Shown here one piece after another: positions 35,241-47,330 of a stretch of DNA of 64,000 bases. The notes beneath the pieces were generated by a model that saw only the letters and a list, made by a program, of their open reading frames with translations, ran no database searches and was not told the origin of the DNA. The stretch comes from Hetaerina americana (taxonomy: Eukaryota; Arthropoda; Insecta; Odonata; Calopterygidae). The first letter of the stretch is position 1. Every line of letters starts with the position of its first letter. The translations under genes were made by a program, and so were the position numbers. The stretch is taken from assembly GCA_022747635.1 (NCBI GenBank), contig JAKTNV010000001.1, forward strand, positions 25,686,490-25,750,489, given 5' to 3'.

Positions 35241-38140
35241 CCAACATAAAAATAAAATCGATAATTTCCGGCGAGATGATGTGGGGGGGTAATGATTTCA
35301 AAATTCAAAGAAAATTATCCCGGAAACCTTCAGAAGAGCGTTTAAACGCGTGGTATGACAAATGAAGTCTGTTAGTTACAAAAAACAGCCCGTTTGTTAT
35401 GATTCCAAACATTACTAACACGGGTTTATTGCTTGATACACCTCAACCGTCAATGCATATTGAAAACCGATTACCCCTACTCTTAACTATTGATGAAACT
35501 TCCCTTTACCGACGCATAAAAAAATTCTAACAACTTCTAAATAAATTCCTCACGAGAAACGGTAAAGCTTTTCCCCAACTCTCCCAAGGCTGAGGCGTTG
35601 GAGACCGATTTCCCGACTTCTCCTTTTACCCGTTCGATCACACCCTTTTTTTTGCTACAATAGGGGTCGGTGACTCCCCTGCGCGATCAGTGGAGAAAAT
35701 GTATTCGAAATCCTTTTCAAGGGAGTCATATACATTCTTCGGGGGGGAAAACTATCCATGTAACAATTAACAGCACGCAAAATCAGCCCAAAACCTGGGC
35801 AATAGTGATAAAAGATAATACAAATGACTCCATATCAATGATTTTTGAAAAATAATATCAAATACCACTTTTTCAATGCTTTCCTGCTTGAGAAAATCAA
35901 ACATATTAATTCTAAAAAAAAGAAAATCAAGAAAAAATCCGCGCCGAAAAAAGAATTGGAGAATCTGTTACAATCGGTTACTTACTGAAATTGTTTAAAC
36001 GTACATAATTTATTTCTATACTATTAAAATTACGTTACTGAACGCATTATTCAGAGTAGTTGATAACATAAGACGTTCTACGAATTAATGCATCTGTAGC
36101 CATTGCATGAATATGGCAAATCAGAGCAAAAGATAAATAAGTGATTGGAGAAAGGTTGGACATCATCCTAGTGCCGGCTAAAGTCTCTTACTCCAGGATG
36201 ATTCTTCATACACCCCACATCATTTGGTTCACGTATTTGCCATTTGCCATAGGGACCTTACCTTATCCTTTATTACGCTCTTATGAAGCATTACAAGCAC
36301 GTCAAATTTGTCTCTCCTTTTCCGATGAAAGCACGAGTGAAATCCACGAGCTCAAGGAAAATAGGGAAACCAGGAAACGTTAAAGAAATCGGAAGGAAAA
36401 ATCCCGCAGCCTGTGTAGCGAACCCTAACTCAGAACCCTAAGCATTCGTTCGAACATAATTACAGCGTTCGGACCCTAGTGTCTGAGAATCCACCACAAA
36501 CGTGGGCTAAACGGCGGCTCACAGATGCATGATATACCGTGGTGGGACAAAATGATGTTGGAATCTGAAACAATTAAGCATACTTAGGAAGATATATAGT
36601 CTATAGTATTGATACTTCTGTCATCCAGTGAGCGAATTATTGATAGAGTAGTTTTTTGTCAAATCTGATGCATTTCGCTGAATTTGGACTAAAAACTTAA
36701 AGAGTATTTTAAGGGCATGAGCCAGTTGCATTGATCCTTGAAATAATAACATGGCGTGACGGACACGATATCCTCCACTTGACGATAATTTTTTATTTGC
36801 AATCGATATTATTACAAAGTTCAATGAAGTTGCTTTATTTACATAAGGATAACTTATCCAATTTCTCTTTTGTTATTACGCGAAGTAATGTAAAACATTA
36901 TATTTTTGTTTCAGTAGCAAAACATTTAGCCTGCAGCATATGTGTTCATTATATCAGTCTAAGTAATCCAGTGGGCTATGGATGACTGATATCGAGGGAA
37001 TATTAAAATGAGTAACATGCAGTAAATATTGGAGCATTTTTTCTACTCCGCGACGTCTTTATTAATCAGCATTAAATTCACTATATAACCACTAACGCCA
37101 AGTGAACTTAAAATGGGTAACGTAAGTAGCACAGTAATTTTTACTAATTTGCATTTTCTAATCAATAATTGATAAAATCACCGAGAGACCCTCTTAATTG
37201 GCATTTAGAGGCAGAGTCACATTCACGGGTGAAACGACGACGCATACTCCAGCTACACGCAAAGTTTGCACGTTGACTATCTCGCAACTGGATCACCCTA
37301 GAGCTTCCAGAAGCATACACACACGAAAAATATTTTAATCTTGAGAGAATTTCCAAGAAACACTCCTAAAACTAACAACTAAAATTAATTAAGCTACCTC
37401 ATAATGAAAACATCCACTCGGAAACCCTACGAATAAAATCTCTCAAACCCACAATATCTCATGATTTTCATTTTCTGAAAAAATTGGAAAGAGCAGTTTT
37501 TTTCACGCAAGCGGAGCTTCCAATGAAAGAGTCCCTTCAAAGGCAGCGAGAAAGGTAAAATGAAAAAAAATCTTACGGTTTATATGCCGCCAAATGAACT
37601 TAGATTGGCACTTTATTCCGCCATATCAATTTAACTTCACTGCGCCCATAAGGACGAGGAAGAGTTTCACGAAATGCCTAGAAAGTGTTTCCGAGGGGAG
37701 GATTGTGTCTCAAATTACGATGTTCCTTTGAAAAACCCTGATTAAACTAAGTGAACTGGGGATTTTTTTCACTTTCGTTGGCAAAAAAGAATAGAGTAGT
37801 TGATAATCAAGTACGTCGACCTGCATAATCTCGTCGATGGGTAACAGATTACCTTGAATGCTAGAACCTATCCTCTCCCGAGGACGCGATTTTAACATTA
37901 ACTGCATCCGCCGCCTCTATCACGTATGGTCTCAGCACACCGCTGAATGAAATTTAGTCTCCATTTTTCAATTATTATTATGTTTTAATATTAGGAATTT
38001 ATATATATTTAAAATAAACGGCACCCGTGGGGAATTGAAAAGGCACAACGCCCATGTAACTTTTAACTCAACCGAAACAATTGTTCATGGATTGTATGAA
38101 AAGAATCGGGAAAAGTTTCTGAATCATAGATTTATTTCAG
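35240..38140. other. AT-rich non-coding stretch
   Basis: No gene, SINE or transposase was identified. Open frames are under 85 codons. Confidence 0.5.
38131..38136 (-). terminator. Polyadenylation signal of the minus-strand mariner
   Basis: Reads AATAAA on the minus strand, 11 bases beyond the stop codon of the transposase relic. Confidence 0.4.
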
Positions 38141-38146
38141 ATTATT

Positions 38147-38585
38147 TCACAGGGCCTCAAAAAAGGCACGTCCATGACCATCAACACCCTTTGGCAGCAG
38201 CTTTTCTACGACTTGAAAGCTTCCTGGTAGGCGGATTCCGGAAGGCCCTTAAGAGTACGCGTACAAGCTTTTTTGACGGCACTTAGAGTATCATGATGGT
38301 GTCCTTTGAGAGGGATTTCACTTTTGGGAATAGGAAATAGTCTGCTGGTGCCAAGTCAAGACTGTAAGGGGGTTGGGTAGTCGTCGCGATGCCCTTGCAT
38401 AAGGCCTTTGCAAGCAGCACCTCTACTCTGCTCTTGGTCGCCCGTCAAGAACTTCGGGACGAGTTTCGTGCAGATCTTTCGTGTCGCCAAATTTTCAATG
38501 ATAATGGTGTGCACTGTCATCTTATCAATACCAATACGATCTTCGTTCATATGCACACTTAACCGACGGTCTGAATGTAGCACTT
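38147..38585 (-). pseudogene. Second mariner-like transposase, internally deleted, minus strand
   Basis: Read on the minus strand, the N-terminal side has SDRRLSVHMNEDRIGIDKMT and IIIENLATRKICTKLVPKFL, a mariner helix-turn-helix and linker. It then jumps to PPYSLDLAPADYFLFPKVK, which keeps the third catalytic Asp (codon near 38355-38357). After a frameshift come SAVKKACTRTLKGLPESAYQ and CVDGHGRAFFEAL, and the stop at 38147-38149. The central part with the first two catalytic Asp residues is deleted. A minus-strand AATAAA (38131-38136) lies just after the stop. Its sequence differs from the 26-kb mariner, so it is a different lineage. No terminal repeats were identified. Confidence 0.8.
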
Positions 38586-38839
38586 CACAAACAGGTCTGG
38601 GAAAAATTGTTACCGATACTTTTTATACAAAACTTGTACATTTAGAAGGCACAGATCGCTAAGCAAAGTACAGCGAACGGTAGACAAGAATCTATGTGCC
38701 AACGGGAAACTGATTCCCCAGCCCTTGTTGCTGGAACCTTTGACGTTAAAATGAAATAATAATTCCGCGGCCGACTGAGGCGTTGTTCCCCTTCCATCTC
38801 CGCTTCCATCCCGACCTGACATAAAATTACTTTCGAGTG

Positions 38840-39320
38840 CTTCAATTATAAGTTTCAACGCACGCCGTCGATGGCAAGTGGATGATGGTACGCGAGCCGA
38901 TAATGAACTTCCGTCGAAGACGCATGCCCTGCGGCTTTCTGCCCCTCCTCCCCCTAACCCCTAGAAGCGCCGCAAACCGCCTCGCGACTCTCTCGTGAGT
39001 GTTGCCACTTTCCAGGGGCCGGAGGGATGGCTTTGAGGAGAGGGCGCCCACGCGAGTGAGAGGGACCCCAGCCTTCAGGGGAGCCGACCCCTTTCACGCC
39101 CCCCCACTCTCTCCACCACAACAACCCTCCCACCCTTCGTCGCCGTGTCGAATTTCGCTGACGGAGCTCCTTGAATTCGCGGGCCGCACGTAAATCTCGC
39201 CGACCGCGCAGTTAGCCCGGCTCAGAAGTGTCGGGCGCTTTCACCACGCCTGTGTGTCGGTGGAGAAAGAGGAAAGAGAGAGAGAGGGGGGGGGGTGGTC
39301 GTCGAAAACTTGCAACCCCC
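38840..39320. other. CpG-rich patch
   Basis: GC and CpG are enriched, with a G run near 39287-39298 and a short GA repeat just before it. Open frames on both strands (up to 95 codons) show no domain. It is a candidate promoter or CpG island. Confidence 0.35.
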
Positions 39321-41960
39321 CAGCGTCAAATTAGCCAGAGTAGGGATAAGAGATGGCTTTCCATGGCAATCGCTTCCCTCACTTCGGGTCGTGGTATGAC
39401 ATGCTACAATTTCCATTAGGTTAGAGGATGCCTTCATTGCATGAGATCGCGCTTGGGCCTCTTCGTGTCCCCGACACGAGCACAAGTGGATCCAAGCGTT
39501 CGAGTCCATTCAAACTTTTCACGGAAACTAACATCAAAAACACGAATAGCGTCCCACCAATAAGTTCCGGGCCACTTCGATTCGCTCTTAAAGCGTTAGC
39601 ACAAATCCTCGTGCAACTTATTTTTATTGGCAGTGAGACAAGAGGTATACGCGAATACGAGGAACAAATATTTTGCCATTTTTGGGCTCCCGAAAAAATT
39701 GGCTGAGCAACTTTGTCGCTAGGTATAATTTCTGCGAAGATTTCAATGCAGCCCTTGATTTTTTTTCTTTCGATTTATTTCTCTTTTTGCACATTCCCGT
39801 TCGTTTTTGACGATACAGACAATCAGAACTTCAAACCCAAACTTCACAAAAATGTTTCAGTCACTCAGACACACCGCAAACCCACTCGGATCCCTCATGT
39901 TGACTTTCTGTTTGCATCTGATAAGAGCCGGCAACAGTTTTGTTTCCAATGACTCATTGGTTTTGTAATATATCCGAAAGTATTACCAGTTGGAAAATAA
40001 TACAATTTTTCCCGGAGATAAAACATTTTAATGCACGGTCCATCCTTGGCTGAATCACACATTGATGAGTTGATTATGAAGCAAAAAACATTGAAAACGA
40101 GGTCGCATTTTTAAAAAAATCACACATACTATATTCCTTCACCATACATTTCAGCTAGAAACGCTGCCCAATTTTCTATCGGACTCATCATGTTTCCGAC
40201 AAACAAGGAAACCATGCTCAATTGAAGCAAGGTGTGTCATCGAACTACTATCTCGATGTTACTGAAATTCTCAAGTTGCGCATGGTCCTCTGAGGTCACT
40301 GATTCTCAGCCAACCAACCTTGAAACAAGGCTCGTTCACCAAGACATGGTTCGTTACTCTAGGGTCTAAAATTGCCGCACACATTTCCGAACATTTTTCA
40401 ATTACTATCCCCTTGTTGATATTTACATCGACTATGATTAATATGTACGCCAGGAAAAAACCAATGAAACAAAAGCAAAATTTGACGAAATTTGAAAAGA
40501 AAAATAATGATCTGAGTCTTTTTAAGGTTTCGATTTACTTTAGTTATCCAATAAATTAAAACAGGACCAATTGGTTGCAGGAAAACAGTCTCCGATGGTT
40601 ACCAGGAGAAACGGAATCCCCCCGGCGATAATGAAAAAAAAAGCCTTCACTACACTCGGGATCTTCGTCCCAAACTCACTCTCACCCTGGCTCGAAAACA
40701 AAATAACTCCATAACGTTCTAGGAAAGGACTCCACTCAATCGCTTCCCGCTAATCGGTTGGAATTGAACTGGATGGAGAAACTGGAGCGATGAGAGTCGA
40801 ATTAAGAAGCCCTTTCCTGCTTGCGGTTACGAGTGAACGGGATGGGAATCGCGAGCTAGAAGTAAATTGGGAGTGCCACTTTCGTGTGAAGTTGCGATTA
40901 ATTTCGGCAAGACCACCAGGCCATTATCACCGGGGCATCGCTGATACCATCACCCGAGAGCCGAAATTCACCAAAAACGCAAATTTCCACGAAGTCGGAA
41001 TTGAGATATTGCTCGCCCCGGGTACTCGGGGGATCCTCTTGAGTTTCGGAAGGAAGTAAAACCTTCGCCAGTCCTCTCTCGGTGCTCCTTTGCGAGGAGG
41101 AACTTGAATATTTCACGGGAGGAAGGATTTATCGTCTGCGCCTCATATGTAACGTGGACCGGCACTGGAGCCTGAATAATTCACACACAAAGGAGGGATT
41201 TCAATTCCGAGAATACGGAGCAATCCCGGAGACAATACTTCAAGTGAAAAGGGGGGCACGAGTTGGACCGCCTCGGAGAAGTTCGCGGATATTGTGAGAT
41301 CATACAAATAACATGCGACTGCATGATAGGAATGGATGGGCTCTCGAGGCAGAGTAGTATATTTCCACGGGAAAAGTCGACGGAAAAAACCCCACTTTTA
41401 TCCATGATTTCACACGTGATAATTCTGAGAGAGGGAAATTAAAATCTTTCGAAGAAACAAACAAGACAGTAATGAAGGATATCTTCGGATATGCAACGAT
41501 TAGATATGAAAGAGAGCTGTGGGATGAGCCAATCGTGCCCGGAAGGAGCGAGGGAGATGTGATGTCGCACGCGCGAGGGAGTCTCGGGAATTTGTGACGC
41601 AATGCCACTTAAAGACGTAGTACGGAGATCTCGATCCGCCTTGTCGCGAACGTCTCTTGTCTTACGGCAGTCTGAATTTTCATCGCATCCAACTAGTTTT
41701 AAATTATGCACGCATATAACTGGGATGCCGTGGAAACACGATCGGAATCGTGTAGGCGTGCTGATGAGGCACCGCATACGCTCGGAGCGCATGAGTGGAG
41801 GAAAGGCCAATCAAGAGGGAAACTCAAAAGTTAATAAGCTGCCGACGTGAGGTTAATTTCGACCTCGAAACTCCAAATCCCTTCGCGCGGAGATGAGTGA
41901 ACGTTAAAGTGATTAATTTACAATTTCCGTACAGCATCCCAGCGAAAAAACTTCAACTTT
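39320..41960. other. Non-coding stretch, no gene recognised
   Basis: No domain or repeat family was recognised. Open frames up to 123 codons (41439-41810 on -) are uninformative. The segment 40780-41300 is moderately GC-rich. Confidence 0.4.
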
Positions 41961-42190
41961 CCACTCCATCGCCATTTCGAAGACGCACGCGCTCACACAC
42001 CTCATCCCCCACACCCTGCCGAGCACCCGGCACCGACCCGACGCACGGCCCAACCCCATTCGCACCCTTCCCACCGAAAGTTCGGTTCCAAATACTGCCG
42101 ACAAATATACAGCCGGCGACAATTCTCAAAACATCGTGACGACACGGCGACGCTTCGCAGCGGAGATGGGGCACGTGCGATCTCATTCTG
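41960..42190. other. CpG-rich patch
   Basis: A short CpG-dense segment with a CGACACGGCGACG cluster at its right end. Overlapping open frames exist but no protein was recognised. Confidence 0.3.
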
Positions 42191-42701
42191 TTTCCTTAAC
42201 CTGACGAGCTAAATACGTACTCATCAAAGATTTGTAATTATCAGGAGGATACACGCATACAGATTGATCATCTTAAAAATGAAAAAAATGAAAATTAAAC
42301 TCGAGGAAAAGTAATTATAAATTAAAATTTCAGCTGCACTCTAGGGAAAGTGAGGAATTATAATATTAACTATTTCGAAAACTGAAATTATTACACAGAC
42401 TCGGATTGAATGGGTGCCCAAATGATGCCATTGAGCACCGTCCTTAGGCTCCCAACCGCTATCCCAGCCACCGTGACAAAGACGCTTTGGGGCCTCGTCA
42501 CGGCTCACGCCCCGCAGGCGGGACTCGATGGAGACATGCGGCTCGACCACGTGCGACGACAATTATGAGCCACGCCCCCGAAAAAGCCTCTGCGTGGTAA
42601 GAATGAAAAATTCAAAAAATCCCCCGAAAGTTTTGCTTTTCTGCGACGGGAATTTTATAGGGGAGCGGAGAGCCGAGCTAGCATCTCCAGCGTGAAGTGG
42701 G

Positions 42702-42951
42702 CAGGGGGGAGAAGAGGAAGAGGAGGAGAGAGGAAGAGGAGAGAGGAAGAGGAGGAGGAGAGAGGAAGAGGAGGAGGAGAGAGGAAGAGGTGGAGGAGGA
42801 GGGCGAAGAGGTGGAGGAGGGCGAAATGGTGGAGGAGGAGGGCGAAATGGTGGAGGAGGAGGGCGAAGAGATGGAGTAGGAGGGGGAAGAGGTAGACGGA
42901 GGGGAAAATGGTAGAGAAGGAGGGGAGGGAGGAGGAGGTAAAGAGGAGAGG
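42702..42951. repeat. Polypurine minisatellite
   Basis: About 250 bases of almost pure purine on the + strand are built from GAGGAG, GAAGAG and a roughly 21-base unit around GGCGAAATGGTGGAGGAGGA, repeated imperfectly. It translates to Glu/Gly/Arg strings on + and Ser/Pro strings on -, so the open frames here (up to 126 codons) are compositional. Long mirror-like purine tracts can form triplex (H-DNA) structures. Confidence 0.9.
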
Positions 42952-42954
42952 CTC

Positions 42955-43270
42955 ATAAAAGATTCAAGGGCACCTATCTTTCTCCTTTCCATCTCCAGCC
43001 TCCGCACTCCCTCCTCCGCACGAATGAGAAGCACTGTGCATCCCACTCCCTCCCGCACACTCGTACACCTTTCCGACTAGTGAGGGGCCGGTGTGGGGGC
43101 GGAGTGGCGGGGAGCGAGTTTGGCGCGGGGCGGGAGGTACTTCTCATCGCGCGCCGAGACGGAGAGACAAAGGTGGGAGCCGGGGGCCCGCACGCTCGGG
43201 GGAGGCGGGGTTTACGCCGCCCACGGTGTTTGGCCTCCCCTCCCCGACAACTATTAGCACTGAGTAAACT
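42955..43270. other. GC-rich patch following the polypurine tract
   Basis: It is CpG-rich and G-rich, and ends near 43270 where the DNA turns AT-rich. A 99-codon frame starts at 43080, without a known domain. Its position next to the purine tract would suit a promoter-proximal region. Confidence 0.35.
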
Positions 43271-43499
43271 ACGTGAATGCTGCCTGCGTGTTACGCTCGC
43301 GTTATTTCCGTTTTTTTGTTTACCCCGAATAACGAGGAAACATTACGGTTGCATGAAAAACGCTTCCAAGTCTTCATAAACGCGCTTGCAGCTCAGGCTA
43401 ATGATCCAAACAGGAGACATGCAGTTGATTATAAGTCGAGAAATTCACCTATTTCTAGGCAAGACAAAAACATAAAACCATCAAGTCACGAAATAAGGT

Positions 43500-44760
43500 A
43501 ATTTTTTTCGCCGTCTTTGCTCCAACAATCGAATTGAAAACATTGAAACGGTTCTTTTTTCCGCAAAAACAACGGAGAACATATATTATTTATTAGATCA
43601 TGCATTAGTTTTTAAATTTCTTCATTGATTATTTACTTTAAATGTTAACAATAAATTCTTCTTGGCTTTGACGTGTATTTAAGCTGAAGATTAGCCGATT
43701 TTCTGGACTCTGCAAAGTTCACGTCTACCGCACGCGGGCCATCTTATCCAAGGAACTGCACGATATTCGACTCCACTCCTACAGATCCTAAGGTTACTCA
43801 AATCAAAATAATTTTTTTCTAATCCTACACTAGAGTTAATGAAGCAGCTAGAGTCCCGTGAAATATAAATAGAAAAATATCAAAGAATACTATTAACTTT
43901 CCGTCGATGAAACTGAAACAAGCAATTTAATTCTAATGTATTCGATGGTTTATGGCTCAACTTTGTGGAAGTTAATGTTCATAATATGAAAACCAAAATA
44001 AAGTATTTTAAAGCACAAAATATTTTAGCACTAAAATAAATAACAGGGGAAAAATACATAGCGTTCTTCATTTAATAATCTAATTCTTCCTATTCCGCAT
44101 TTCCAGTCACAACGCCAACTACGTGTCAAGCCAAAAGCTCATACAGAGCCGTTTCCTTCCAATTTAAGCTCGGATAAAGTTTAATCAAAGAATTAAGGAA
44201 TTAATTTACTCGTAAATGTTTCGTTTTATGTTAATTAAAACCACAGCTTTAACATAATCAATTATAGGTACATCGGGAAAATGCATTCACGATAAGCGAA
44301 CACTCACTACGACCCAGTTCACAAAATTAAACTTTGAATGTTAAGGCCACCCTCAGAGCGTCAAGAATGCGCGTACATTTAATCCACATGCCATCCATGA
44401 CAGAAGACCTTTGCAATACGAGCCACAAGAGAAAATTTTCTCTAGATTTCAGGTAAACAATTGGAACCACGTGGGATCCTCGCTGCCCTTCGGCGGAAAC
44501 TGCTGCCGACCCACCGAACAAAACGCATTCCAGACCTTTCCGGTATAGTTGAGACTTTACCTATCTCAATCTTCGCTGGTGAGTATTTCGAGACTAATTA
44601 CGAGCCCGTTTCTGCTCGAAACCAAGAGGGTTTCCAAGGGGTGGAAAATCTTCCGAGGACGCACGAATCAGGAACGTACACGGCTGTGAGTTTGGAGACG
44701 CTTGTTTCATAGGTCAAGTGCTGAAAAAACCGTTGATAAAAAAATGAACGAAAAACAAAA
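43500..44760. other. AT-rich non-coding stretch
   Basis: No gene or repeat was recognised. Confidence 0.45.
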
Positions 44761-44789
44761 GATATTTTACCAGAGCTGAGAAGTGAAGG

Positions 44790-45200
44790 GCGTAGGACGG
44801 AGTCTTGAAGGACGGAAGAAAAGGTGAAGAGGTGGCGAGAGAGGTAGGTTGGCGCGGGGAGAGGGGTGGTAGAAGGGTGGAGCTGAGGATGAAAGGGGAA
44901 GGGGAGAAGATGGAGGGGGGGGCGCACGATTAAAACGGATGGATGAGACGATGAGGGCCTCCAATCAATTCCCGCAGCAAATTTATGAACTTCCGATGGT
45001 GTGCACCCGGGCCCTACTCCATGAGGGCGAGTCCGCGCACCACAGGTGCGTCTCGAGGCCTGCGTTGCCGCTCTGGCTCGCCCGCACGGGAGAGCTCTCC
45101 GCCCACTATCTTCACAGTCCCCCGGTATACGTTCCGAGTGAATCCACACCGCTCCCCTGCAACGAACGTAACCGGCTGTGCTCTCCGCTAATGAAATATG
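44790..45200. other. GC-rich patch carrying the longest open frame of the window
   Basis: A minus-strand frame of 253 codons (44598-45359) spans this patch. Its middle is a Ser/Pro/Leu/His-rich string produced by purine-rich + strand DNA, and its ends are AT-rich with ordinary composition. I recognise no domain, signal peptide or repeat that would support a gene. Overlapping frames on + (97 and 68 codons) are equally unconvincing. Confidence 0.35.
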
Positions 45201-45364
45201 CCTCCGCATCCGACATGATGCCAACACGGTAGACGGTATGCCTACAGTTATTACGGAAATTTTGTACAGCTTCTTTATTCTTAAGCATTTAAAAATTGAA
45301 ACTATTTTCTTTCGTGGTTTCATTAAAATATTGTGAAGAAATAAATACTTATCGGTCAAAGTAC

Positions 45365-45728
45365 ACTAGAACCAATAATATGTGTTAACTTGAACCTGGG
45401 TAAATTAATTAACGACGTCTCCTAAGACTTATAACAAGGGAGCTTTTTCCCGAAATTTTTACCAGTCCTAATAAAAAAAGCCCTAAATGTCGCATAATGT
45501 TTTTTTATTTGTATATTTTTAAAGAAAGATAATTTTTAAATATGTTGCGATGGACTTACGTTGGTGAGAACACTCTCTACGAACAATTAACAAGTACATT
45601 TGCATTGTGCGACTTTGAAAAATTGAAGCAAATTTACAAGCTCTTATACTTTTGGAGTACTAGTCTACTTTAAATATGTTGTGATTTTATAAGTTTAACA
45701 AAAAGTTTATGACTGGATTGAAGAGAAT
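45365..45728. other. AT-rich non-coding stretch
   Basis: Nothing was recognised. Confidence 0.4.
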
Positions 45729-45769
45729 GTTAACAGTGACGTTTCGCTCAAAAAAACGAGTCACCAGGG
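45729..45769 (-). mobile_element. Penelope-like terminal motif (CTGGTGA...CGAAACGTC)
   Basis: The minus strand reads CCTGGTGA, then a stem CTCG/TGAG around a T-rich loop, then CGAAACGTCACTGTTAAC. It shares CCTGGTGA and CGAAACGTCA with the motif at 15612-15652. The arrangement resembles a degenerate hammerhead core of Penelope-like element ends, with G in place of the second core A. No Penelope reverse transcriptase is visible nearby. Confidence 0.4.
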
Positions 45770-45774
45770 AAATT

Positions 45775-47140
45775 AGGCCACAAAACTATCTCCCTTGCGT
45801 GGACTGGCAACGCTTTCATTCCTTATACAAAATCCTACCTTACGACATTAGCCTTTAACTTTTGATACACTCGGCGAGTGATTTTATGACTTTGACGAGG
45901 GGAATAGTCCCCTTAAAAATGTTACAATAAAAAGCCTTTCCCTATTTGCCTCGGAGCAATAAAACGAGAAGAAAATAGAGACTTTTTGAACTGAGTGAAA
46001 AAGACGCTGATGTAGACATTATACGAGGGAAAATGAAATAGAGACACTCATTTGATATTAATCTTCTCGATTCGGTAGAGTACTGGATTGCCTTCTCACC
46101 GATTTTATCATTTTTTTCACGTTTTCTTAAAGACAAAATGAAACATTTGGGACATATCTTATGGAGTTATAGATAGTTAAGAGGTTTCCTCAAAAAGGAG
46201 AGGGGCAAATTTAATTAAATTAGCAAACATCAACCATTTATCACAAATATTTTAGGCGCAAAAACGAAAAAAAACAGGGTAAAATTGTGTCCAGAGATCC
46301 TTAACGGAGGTTAAATGGCGATCTAAACGGAAGAGGAACCATATGCTCCTTTACATGTTTAGCAGTGTCGTCTATTCCTCCGGTACGGCATACTACGGAA
46401 TGTCTTATGAGATATTTCATAGCAGGAATTAATTTACAAGGACCAACGACTTCGGTTGAAATGGGTTCTAATTAGCTAAGCCAACTCGGTGGAAGGCAAT
46501 GAGAATTTCATCTGGTTTAATTTTCATGCTCTTTCCGCTCTGAATAGTACGCGAATAAATATTAAAAATTTACTTTAAGTTGTTTTTACTCGACGAGACG
46601 AGCAAGATCTTGAGTGGTAGATTCACGAGAAGACACGGATATCTTTACTTGAGCGTAAAAAGGAATTCTCATTATGCTGCAAGGTATGACAGGAACGAGA
46701 ATTATATAATGAAGAGAGGCGTGGCCTTGAAAAAAGACACGAACGTTTCAAATTTGATCTGTGACAGGTTAATATACTATGTCAGTAGTATAGTAGTGTA
46801 ATATAGTATGTCAGACTCACCAACCACGCCAAAGAGATATTTTAAATTGACATCAAGAACAGAGATGATTCACTCCAACAACTCGATTCAATTGCAAATG
46901 GATTATTCGAACACGATTTAAACATTAATTAAAACCATTGGGCGGCTTGGGTTTGTTTCACAGGATAAGTAATTCGATAGCCATATGAATTCAGGCATAA
47001 AACCCGATTCCAACGCAACATGGGTGTTCAGCTCATTCGAAAGAAAGGCATCATCACAGATTTAAACCTACTTAGAAAATTGCCCTTCGACATAAGGTGA
47101 CAATACTAATTGATCATGATTTTTGTACGATAAACCTCAC
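45775..47140. other. AT-rich non-coding stretch
   Basis: No gene was recognised. A near-repeat (TAATATACTATGTCAG, then ATATAGTATGTCAG) occurs at about 46770-46815. Confidence 0.45.
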
Positions 47141-47149
47141 GTAAAAATC

Positions 47150-47330
47150 TAAATGAATCGATTCACCAGTAATAGAAATGGAAAAATCACCTTAATGAAT
47201 TGATTCACCATTGTGAACCAAATCGATTCTTCTTGCTCCTGTCATGCGCTTTCTCTAATTCATCTTTCCTCAGACATGCGCCTCCCTAATTCATAACTGC
47301 TGCATCGGAAACAGCAACGTGTTGACCCGG
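47150..47330. repeat. ATCGATTC-rich dispersed repeat, copy 1 (tentative)
   Basis: GAATCGATTCACC, GAATTGATTCACC and AATCGATTC occur within 80 bases, followed by CATGCGCTTTCTCTAATTCA. The latter part can be aligned with 53406 onward (CATGCGCTCTGAATCGATC). This suggests two copies of one nonautonomous repeat. Confidence 0.35.

Noticed and set aside
42678..43058. 126-codon Ser/Pro-rich minus-strand frame
   Set aside because: It is a direct translation of the polypurine minisatellite with no independent support.
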